The notes under the pieces were generated by a model. The model ran no database searches. It was given only the letters and a program-made list of their open reading frames with translations, and had not been told where the DNA came from. The translations under genes were made by a program, and so were the position numbers. A stretch of 5,746 nt of DNA from Bacteroidales bacterium (GTDB lineage Bacteria; Bacteroidota; Bacteroidia; Bacteroidales; DTU049): NCBI GenBank assembly GCA_030017935.1, contig JASEGF010000144.1, positions 1 through 5,746 on the forward strand. The letters are read 5' to 3'. Below, piece by piece: positions 1-5,152 of this stretch; positions within the stretch are counted from its first letter, which is position 1, and every line of letters starts with the position of its first letter.

Positions 1-1
1 A

Positions 2-364
2 CCTTTTGATTCTACTTTGGATTGTTATGCCTCTCTACGACAAATGCCAGCTATGGGTAGGGCTCATACCACAAAACTATATTTAGATCAGGCTCAAGCT
101 ATTAAAGATGCTACAATGGCATGGAATATTATGAAAAACCTTGATGAGAATAAAAAATTCATACATTTTAATGGAGCATATCATAGTGATTATCACCAAA
201 GTATTATCTGGTATTTAAACTATTATTTGAAAGAAAATAAGAATAATAATTATCAATTATTAACAATTACTGTGCAAGAAGTAGATGATATAGAATTACC
301 CCCTGTAGAAAATTCTGCAGATTTTATTATTCTCACTCCTAACACCTTAACTAAAACATATTAA
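2..364 (+). CDS. ChaN-family haem-binding (lipo)protein, C-terminal part
   Basis: This is the last ~120 residues of a protein whose reading frame is open to the left edge, so the true start lies outside the window; the TTG at 17 is only the first possible start inside it and is not a real one. Two blocks match my memory of the ChaN / Cofac_haem_bdg (DUF399) family: an LDQAQAIKDATMAW helix (about 77-127) and HFNGAYHSDYH (164-196), followed by the ADFIILTP...TKTY ending typical of Bacteroidota members. ChaN proteins are iron-regulated surface lipoproteins that bind haem between two monomers; the N-terminal signal and lipobox that would show export are not visible here. The gene ends 141 bp before the DUF4290 gene, so it is probably a separate unit. 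Family assignment is good; the exact role in haem uptake is inferred. Confidence 0.82.
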   Translation, partial: PFDSTLDCYASLRQMPAMGRAHTTKLYLDQAQAIKDATMAWNIMKNLDENKKFIHFNGAYHSDYHQSIIWYLNYYLKENKNNNYQLLTITVQEVDDIELPPVENSADFIILTPNTLTKTY

Positions 365-384
365 AACAATATAAAAATTATCAT

Positions 385-392
385 TAATTTTG
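385..392 (+). promoter_or_regulatory. Possible -7 box for the DUF4290-murA unit
   Basis: TAATTTTG matches the Bacteroidota -7 consensus TAnnTTTG exactly and lies about 113 nt upstream of the DUF4290 start. No TTTG -33 element is seen at the expected distance (the bases there are an A run), so this is weak. In sequence this AT-rich the box can occur by chance. A second, poorer candidate is TAATATTG at 457-464. The rest of the 365-505 gap is nearly pure A/T and shows nothing else convincing. Confidence 0.3.
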
Positions 393-505
393 TATTAAAT
401 AACAAAAATTAAAAAAATTAGTTTATTTAAGTTCTATAAAAAATACTTATTAAAAGTAATATTGTAATTATTTATAAAATTTTTAAAAAATTTATACACT
501 AAAAT

Positions 506-1114
506 ATGAAATATAATTCAGAATTGGAGCCTTTGAAATTACCAGAATATGGTAGAAATGTACAAAATATGGTAAATTATGCAAAAACCATAAAAGATAA
601 AGATGAAAGAACTCAATTTGCACATAAAATTGTTAGAACAATGGCTACAGTAGTAGGGAATGGTAAATACGAAAGTTCTAAATATTGGGATCATCTATAT
701 ATCTTAGCTGATGGCGATTTAGATATAGACTGGCCAGTAAAATTAAATATTAAATATTTAAAATTTGTACCAGATAGAGTGCCATATAGAGGTGAATATA
801 ATTCTAAATTTCGTTTTTATGGCAGAATAATCGAAGATATGACAAAAAAAGCTATAGAGATGCCTGAAGGCGACGAAAAAAATGACTTATTAAAACTTTT
901 AATTATGACAATGAAAAAATTGTACGTATATTGGAATAATCAAGTGGTCAATGATGATATTATAAAAAATCATTTAAATATGCTATCAAATGGAGTATTA
1001 AATGTTTCTGATGATGTTTTCGATTCTACACATGTAAATATTAATAGACAAAATACGGATAACCAAAAAAATAAAAAATATATTAGTAATAAAAATAACA
1101 AAAAAAGAAAATAA
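506..1114 (+). CDS. DUF4290 domain-containing protein
   Basis: A 202-residue protein recognised as DUF4290, a family of unknown function that I know only from Bacteroidota. The signature is the N-terminal block YNSELEPLKLPEYGRNVQNMV (residues 3-23) and the KYWDHLYILADGDLDIDWP segment (about 59-77). It has no signal peptide or membrane segment, so it should be cytosolic. The C-terminal ~27 residues (about 176-202) are a low-complexity Asn/Lys tail ending NNKKRK, probably disordered and basic; such tails are common in this family. The ATG at 506 is preceded by an A/T-rich leader with no Shine-Dalgarno, as usual for the phylum, and it leaves the conserved YN..L motif right at the N terminus. The stop is 6 bp from the murA start, so the two are almost surely co-transcribed and perhaps translationally coupled. 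A link to cell-wall synthesis is suggested by position only. Confidence 0.88.
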   Translation: MKYNSELEPLKLPEYGRNVQNMVNYAKTIKDKDERTQFAHKIVRTMATVVGNGKYESSKYWDHLYILADGDLDIDWPVKLNIKYLKFVPDRVPYRGEYNSKFRFYGRIIEDMTKKAIEMPEGDEKNDLLKLLIMTMKKLYVYWNNQVVNDDIIKNHLNMLSNGVLNVSDDVFDSTHVNINRQNTDNQKNKKYISNKNNKKRK

Positions 1115-1120
1115 TCTATA

Positions 1121-2431
1121 ATGTCAGATTTTATTGTAAAAGGTGGGAAACAATTAAAAGGTGAAGTAGAGCCTCAGGGAGCCAAAAATGAAGCATTACA
1201 AGTTATCTGTGCTTGCTTGCTGACTGATGAAAAGGTTAACTTATACAATGTGCCTCTGACGAGAGACATTATGAATCTTCTAAATCTAATTCATGATATA
1301 GGTGTAGAAGTTTGTATAGACCGAGAAAAGAATGCTGTCACTATATGCTCAAAAAATATAAATTTAGCTAAATTAGATGATGAATCTATACAAAAAAGAC
1401 AATCTTTACTTAGAGGTTCTTTGATGCTAGCTGGACCTATTTTAGCAAGATATAAAAAAGCTATTATTCCGAAAATTGGTGGTGACAAAATAGGTAGACG
1501 TAGAATAGATACACATCTTTATGGTTTTGAAAAATTAGGTGCAGAGATAGATTTTGATTTTTTTAATAATGAAGTTGTTTTAACAGCAAAGGACGGACTA
1601 AAAGGGAATTATATGATGCTGCCAGAAGCTTCCGTTACAGGTACAGCAAATATAATTATGGCTGCTGTTTTGGCTGAGGGAACTACAACTATTTATAATG
1701 CTGCTTGTGAACCATATATTCAACAATTGTGTAAAATGCTCATTTCTATGGGAGCTTACATAGAAGGAGTAGGCTCAAATTTATTAAAAATTTATGGTGT
1801 AAAGAAATTAAATGGTACTTCACATACATTATTAGCTGATATGATAGATGTGGGGAGTTTTATAGGGTTAGCAGCACTTACACAGTCTAATATTACTATT
1901 AAAAATTGCAATATTCATCATCTGGGTATAATACCAGAAACATTTCGTAAATTGGGAATTATACTTTTAGAAGATAATGATGATTTGATAATTCCTTATC
2001 AAGATAAATATGAGGTATCTCAATATGTAGATGGGGGAATATTTACGATTTCTGATGCTCCATGGCCGGGTTTTACACCAGATTTATTAAGCATTGTTTT
2101 AGTGGCTGCTACTCAAGCGAGAGGTTCAGTTTTGATACATCAAAAAATGTTTGAAAGCAGATTATTTTTCGTTGATAACTTAATAGAAATGGGGGCACAA
2201 ATAATATTATGCGATCCACATAGAGCTACAGTTATTGGATTAGAAAGACGTTTCCCATTACGTGCTATTACAATGTCTAGCCCTGATATTAGAGCTGGTA
2301 TTTCTCTACTTATTGCAGCTCTATCTGCTAAAGGTACAAGTATTATTCATAATATTGAGCAAATAGAACGTGGTTATGAAGATATCGATAAGCGACTTCA
2401 AAAGCTAGGTGCAGAAATAGAAAGACAATAG
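1121..2431 (+). CDS. murA: UDP-N-acetylglucosamine 1-carboxyvinyltransferase
   Basis: MurA transfers enolpyruvate from PEP to UDP-GlcNAc in the cytosol, the first committed step of peptidoglycan synthesis. The 436 residues cover the whole two-domain EPSP-synthase-like fold (family about 420-440). Visible landmarks, with the E. coli equivalent: K22-N23 in GAKNEAL (K22/N23), R127 in GRRRID (R120), D321 in the WPGFTPD segment (D305, general base), R347 in FESRLF (R331), D389-I-R in SPDIRAG (D369), and R417 in ERGYE (R397). The catalytic loop reads GGDKIGRRR, so D122 (codon 1484-1486) stands where E. coli has Cys115. Asp-type MurAs, as in Mycobacterium and Chlamydia, are active but not alkylated by fosfomycin. 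The ATG at 1121 keeps the standard N terminus (MSDFIVKGGKQLKG), has no Shine-Dalgarno, and lies 6 bp after the DUF4290 stop. No second murA is in the window. Confidence 0.97.
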   Translation: MSDFIVKGGKQLKGEVEPQGAKNEALQVICACLLTDEKVNLYNVPLTRDIMNLLNLIHDIGVEVCIDREKNAVTICSKNINLAKLDDESIQKRQSLLRGSLMLAGPILARYKKAIIPKIGGDKIGRRRIDTHLYGFEKLGAEIDFDFFNNEVVLTAKDGLKGNYMMLPEASVTGTANIIMAAVLAEGTTTIYNAACEPYIQQLCKMLISMGAYIEGVGSNLLKIYGVKKLNGTSHTLLADMIDVGSFIGLAALTQSNITIKNCNIHHLGIIPETFRKLGIILLEDNDDLIIPYQDKYEVSQYVDGGIFTISDAPWPGFTPDLLSIVLVAATQARGSVLIHQKMFESRLFFVDNLIEMGAQIILCDPHRATVIGLERRFPLRAITMSSPDIRAGISLLIAALSAKGTSIIHNIEQIERGYEDIDKRLQKLGAEIERQ

Positions 2432-2451
2432 GTTTATTTTAAAATTTTACT

Positions 2452-2483
2452 AATTAATAAAAAAAATTTTTTGTAAATTAATT
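2452..2483 (+). terminator. Weak AT-only inverted repeat after murA
   Basis: AATTAAT (2452-2458) is mirrored by ATTAATT (2477-2483), enclosing a run of eight A and six T that can also pair. It lies 20 bp after the murA stop and could form a hairpin, but it contains almost no G/C and has an unpaired GTA side, so it would be a poor intrinsic terminator. It also overlaps the -33 element of the next promoter. It is reported as the only structure between murA and that promoter. Confidence 0.2.
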
Positions 2484-2499
2484 TTATTATGTACTTTTG
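2470..2499 (+). promoter_or_regulatory. Bacteroidota-type promoter of the outer-membrane protein gene
   Basis: TTTG (2470-2473), an 18-bp spacer, then TACTTTTG (2492-2499) match the Bacteroidota housekeeping promoter (-33 TTTG, -7 TAnnTTTG) at both boxes with suitable spacing. Transcription should begin near 2505, giving a leader of about 110 nt that is almost all A/T and ends in an A-rich stretch just before the ATG at 2619. This is the best promoter in the window and makes the gene a unit separate from murA. Confidence 0.68.
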
Positions 2500-2618
2500 C
2501 AAAAAAAGTTTATTTATATACATTATTTAATACATTAATTAAAATTATACATAAAATTATATATTTTACACAAGTAATTAAAATTTAAAAATTTACAACA
2601 ACCCCAAAAAATAAAAAT

Positions 2619-3320
2619 ATGAGAAAGAAAATTTTATTAATCGTTATTTTTGCAATAATTAGCATTGCTACATTTGCACAGAAGCCAGTAGGCACCAATC
2701 CATTCTCTATAGAAGGTGGCCTAACAGTTAATGCTCTGACAGGACAAACTTTTACTGCTCCTGATTTGAGATTACGTTATTTTATTAATGATGCTATCTC
2801 AGTGAGACTAGGAGTCATGTTTAATTCTAGTAAAACTACTGATTATATCTATGGTTTGAATGATGATGGATTCCCCGTTGAGTCAAAGCAGGGTTCTTTT
2901 GAACAGAAAGATTTTAGCACACAATTTAGTCTAGGAGGAGAATATCATTTTGCTCAGAAAGAGAAATTATCACCCTATGCTGGGCTAGATATTACTTTTC
3001 TTTCAGGTTCTTATAATGAGACATGGAAAAACTCAGATCAAAATTTAACAGCTTTTGATGAAAATACAAGTGGCCATTTTAAATATAAATATAGTGGCTT
3101 TGGCTTTATGATTTTCACAGGTGCTGATTATTATTTTGCTGAGAATATTTACATAGGACTAGAAATAGGTATTGGAATGTCAAATGATAAAGATAAAAGT
3201 GGTGAATGGTCTCAAACCGTTGGACAAACAACAACCACTGTTACTACTTTTCAAACATATGCTGATTCATATTTCGGAAATATGTTTTCACAGATGATAC
3301 GCCTTGGCTGGAGATTTTAA
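2619..3320 (+). CDS. Outer-membrane beta-barrel protein (porin-like)
   Basis: A 233-residue exported protein. Residues 1-20 form a classical Sec signal peptide: basic MRKK, a hydrophobic core, and a likely signal peptidase I cut at TFA|QK. The mature ~213 residues show amphipathic strands with alternating hydrophobic/aromatic residues and polar turns, for example LRLRYFINDAISVRLGVMF, FSLGGEYHF, YAGLDITFLSG, and FMIFTGADYYF with IYIGLEIGIGM. The chain ends in MIRLGWRF, with the terminal Phe recognised by the BAM assembly machine. Length and pattern suit a small barrel, probably eight strands, of the OMP_b-brl / OmpW-OmpA type. Long polar stretches (around residues 68-92 and 194-215, the latter Thr-rich) look like surface loops. 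It has no peptidoglycan-binding domain and no partner gene, so the substrate or role cannot be named. It has its own promoter and a strong terminator right after it. Confidence 0.87.
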   Translation: MRKKILLIVIFAIISIATFAQKPVGTNPFSIEGGLTVNALTGQTFTAPDLRLRYFINDAISVRLGVMFNSSKTTDYIYGLNDDGFPVESKQGSFEQKDFSTQFSLGGEYHFAQKEKLSPYAGLDITFLSGSYNETWKNSDQNLTAFDENTSGHFKYKYSGFGFMIFTGADYYFAENIYIGLEIGIGMSNDKDKSGEWSQTVGQTTTTVTTFQTYADSYFGNMFSQMIRLGWRF

Positions 3321-3331
3321 TTTTTTTTAAT

Positions 3332-3373
3332 AAAATAAAAAAAGGGGTAATTAATTACCCCTTTTTTTATTTT
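3332..3373. terminator. Bidirectional rho-independent terminator (42-bp perfect palindrome)
   Basis: The core GGGGTAATTAATTACCCC (3344-3361) is a perfect palindrome, flanked by seven A on the left and seven T on the right and extended by matching AAAAT / ATTTT. The two arms of 21 bases are exactly complementary. On either strand the G/C stem is followed by a T run, so it can stop transcription both from the outer-membrane gene (stop at 3320) and from argF coming the other way (stop at 3388). It sits exactly between these convergent genes. Confidence 0.93.
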
Positions 3374-3387
3374 TATATTATGTTGAT

Positions 3388-4386
3388 TTATGCTAAAGTA
3401 GCTACCATAACTGCTTTGATAGTATGAAGTCTATTCTCTGCTTCATCAAAAACTATAGAATTAGGAGACTCAAAAACATCATCAGTTACTTCCATAGCAT
3501 CTAATCCATACTTTTGATATATCTGTTCTCCAATAGTAGTTTCACGATTATGAAAAGAAGGTAAACAATGCAAAAATTTACAATTAGGATTTCCTGTTAG
3601 CTCCATAACATGTTTATTCACCTGATATGGTTTTAATAAATTTATACGTTCTGCCCATACTTCATCTGGTTCACCCATAGATACCCATACATCAGTATAA
3701 ATAAAATCTATACTTTTTACGCCTTCTTCTACATTTTCAGTATGCATTATTTTTGCTCCGGTTTGTTTAGAAATTTCCTTACATTGCTCTATTAGAGATG
3801 CAGATTGCCATAAATTTTTTGGAGCTACAATTCTAATATCCATACCCATTTTAGCAGCACCTACCATCAAAGAGTTTCCCATATTATATCTGGCATCACC
3901 TAAATAAGCAAAAGATATTTCATTTAGTGGCTTATTAGAAAGTTCTATCATAGTCATAAAATCAGCTAATACCTGTGTAGGATGAGCTTCATTTGTTAAT
4001 CCATTCCATACAGGCACACCAGCATATTCTGCTAATTCTTCAACAATATTTTGCCCATAACCTCTATATTCTATACCATCATAAATGCGTCCTAGCACTC
4101 TAGCAGTATCTTTGATAGATTCTTTTTTGCCCATTTGAGAACCAGTAGGCCCTAAATAAGTAACATGAGCTCCTTGATCATATGCTGCTACCTCAAAAGC
4201 ACATCGAGTCCTTGTACTATCTTTTTCAAAAATCAAAGCAATGTTTTTTCCTAGTAAGGTTTTTTGCTCTGTACCAGAATACTTAGCTCTTTTCAAATCA
4301 CTTGCCAATTGTAATAAAAAATTTAACTCCTGAGGAGTAAAATCTAATAATTTCAAAAAATTACGATTTTTCAAATTTAAACTCAT
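3388..4386 (-). CDS. argF: Ornithine carbamoyltransferase
   Basis: This cytosolic enzyme joins carbamoyl phosphate and L-ornithine to give citrulline; it serves arginine synthesis, or the reverse catabolic direction in the arginine deiminase pathway. The 332 residues match the usual length (~330) and align along the whole length with E. coli ArgF/ArgI. Motifs: STRTR (57-61, carbamoyl-phosphate site), a long conserved stretch from CAFEVAAYDQG to RGYGQ, HPTQ (135-138), DVWVSMGE (232-239, ornithine-binding SMG loop), HCLP (273-276, catalytic Cys274), and ENRLHTIKAVM near the end with R319. These point to the true ornithine enzyme rather than the N-acetyl- or N-succinyl-ornithine type. The ATG at 4386 gives the expected N terminus and follows an A/T-rich leader without Shine-Dalgarno. 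No arg or arc genes are adjacent, so synthesis versus breakdown (argF versus arcB) cannot be decided here; the gene symbol is therefore less sure than the activity. Confidence 0.95.
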   Translation of the reverse strand: MSLNLKNRNFLKLLDFTPQELNFLLQLASDLKRAKYSGTEQKTLLGKNIALIFEKDSTRTRCAFEVAAYDQGAHVTYLGPTGSQMGKKESIKDTARVLGRIYDGIEYRGYGQNIVEELAEYAGVPVWNGLTNEAHPTQVLADFMTMIELSNKPLNEISFAYLGDARYNMGNSLMVGAAKMGMDIRIVAPKNLWQSASLIEQCKEISKQTGAKIMHTENVEEGVKSIDFIYTDVWVSMGEPDEVWAERINLLKPYQVNKHVMELTGNPNCKFLHCLPSFHNRETTIGEQIYQKYGLDAMEVTDDVFESPNSIVFDEAENRLHTIKAVMVATLA

Positions 4387-4414
4387 AATATTATTATTTT
4401 TAAAATTTAGTATG

Positions 4415-4442
4415 CAAAATTAATATTTTTGTTTTAATCATA
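4415..4442 (-). promoter_or_regulatory. Putative argF promoter
   Basis: On the - strand TAATTTTG (4422 to 4415) matches the -7 consensus TAnnTTTG exactly. The best -33 candidate is TATG (4442 to 4439), three of four matches with a short 16-bp spacer. The -7 box ends about 28 nt before the argF start, which would give a leader of roughly 20 nt. The -7 is convincing by position, the -33 is not. Upstream in the same gap lies the inverted repeat CAAACGGTTTG (4475-4485). Confidence 0.42.
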
Positions 4443-4474
4443 ATTTTAGAAAAATAAAAATATACTAATTTTAG

Positions 4475-4485
4475 CAAACGGTTTG
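4475..4485. repeat. Short inverted repeat upstream of argF, possible operator
   Basis: CAAAC-G-GTTTG has complementary 5-bp arms around one central base, in a stretch that is otherwise nearly all A/T. It resembles operators of LacI-family repressors (GCAAACG...TTTGC) but with odd spacing at the centre. It lies about 90 bp upstream of the argF start, upstream of the predicted promoter. It has no T run on the - strand, so it does not look like the terminator of the preceding transporter gene. Confidence 0.2.
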
Positions 4486-4535
4486 TAATAAAGTTAATCA
4501 TTTAATTTTCAAAGATTATTTGCTCCATTTAATTA

Positions 4536-5096
4536 TTATATCCATATAGTAATAATAGTGAAAATACCAATTACTATAAACAATAATCCAGATATTATTG
4601 ACATCGTTTTAGGTTTTATCTTTTTCATTAATACATTGCCTAAAAATATTGATATCAAACTCATTAATGACATTGCAAATATAACACCTAAAAAAACCAA
4701 CCAAGGATTATATTGCGTAGCTAAAGTAGCTGATGCTATCTGAGTTTTATCGCCCCATTCTCCAATGAAAATTAGTAAAAATCCAGTAATAAATGGATTA
4801 ATTTCTTTTTTGTTTAACTTGATTTCCTCTTCCCTTTTAATAAAAGTGATAATACCAAAAATTATAAATATTCCTCCAGCAATTATTTTCATAATATTCT
4901 GAGGAATTAGATTTGCTATTAAGCTACCTGCTATTATAGCTATACCATCTACTATGGCAAAAGCTAAAATAATACCCCAGAATAAATTAATATGTTTATT
5001 AGTTTTTGATGCCAAGACAATTATTAATAATTGTGTTTTATCTGCAAACTCAGCGAGTGCAACAAGCAAAAATGGTATTAAAAAATCACTAAACAT
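4536..5096 (-). CDS. TMEM165/GDT1 (UPF0016) family cation transporter
   Basis: A 186-residue inner-membrane protein with the two-fold repeat of the UPF0016 family. Each half carries the signature E-x-G-D-K-T-Q: EFADKTQ at residues 16-22 (Ala in place of the usual Gly) and EWGDKTQ at 113-119. Six hydrophobic segments fall at about 4-29, 38-60, 68-86, 101-126, 131-153 and 165-184, with a charged cytosolic-type linker KREEEIKLNKKE (about 87-98) between the halves. Family members move Mn2+ or Ca2+ (bacterial MneA exports Mn2+; yeast Gdt1 and human TMEM165 act in the Golgi), using the acidic residues of these motifs. The length is typical of bacterial two-repeat members. Mn2+ export is the most likely role, by family only. 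It lies 149 bp upstream of argF and has its own promoter, so it is likely an independent unit. No yybP-ykoY riboswitch fits in the short leader. Confidence 0.9.
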   Translation of the reverse strand: MFSDFLIPFLLVALAEFADKTQLLIIVLASKTNKHINLFWGIILAFAIVDGIAIIAGSLIANLIPQNIMKIIAGGIFIIFGIITFIKREEEIKLNKKEINPFITGFLLIFIGEWGDKTQIASATLATQYNPWLVFLGVIFAMSLMSLISIFLGNVLMKKIKPKTMSIISGLLFIVIGIFTIITIWI

Positions 5097-5113
5097 AATA
5101 TGTTTTAATAATG

Positions 5114-5144
5114 CAAAAGTAAATAATTATTGCTTTAAAAGAAA
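5114..5144 (-). promoter_or_regulatory. Putative promoter of the GDT1-family gene
   Basis: On the - strand TACTTTTG (5121 to 5114) is an exact TAnnTTTG -7 box, identical to that of the outer-membrane gene. A near-consensus -33, TTTC (5144 to 5141), lies 19 bp upstream. The start codon is only about 17 nt downstream of the -7 box, giving a leader of roughly ten bases and so no room for a riboswitch. The -33 box lies about 8 bp from the probable end of the insertion sequence. Confidence 0.5.
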
Positions 5145-5152
5145 ATGGGGAA

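Noticed and set aside
384..412. Inverted repeat TTAATTTTGT / ACAAAAATTAA as a terminator of the ChaN-family gene
   Set aside because: The arms differ by one base, there is almost no G/C, and on the + strand it is followed by A rather than T, so it does not fit an intrinsic terminator.
1291..1488. 65-codon open frame on the - strand
   Set aside because: It lies wholly inside murA, whose frame is fully conserved; the translation resembles no family and it has no leader or promoter.
2500..2618. Structured leader or small RNA upstream of the outer-membrane protein gene
   Set aside because: About 110 nt of nearly pure A/T with no G/C-paired stem; nothing beyond an A-rich translation start region is supported.
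4424..4431. TATTTTTG on the + strand resembling a -7 box
   Set aside because: It has no -33 partner at a suitable distance and no + strand gene downstream; chance in A/T-rich sequence.
4558..4743. Open frame on the + strand antisense to the transporter gene
   Set aside because: It is a shadow of the GDT1-family gene, whose repeated E-x-x-D-K-T motifs show the - strand is coding.
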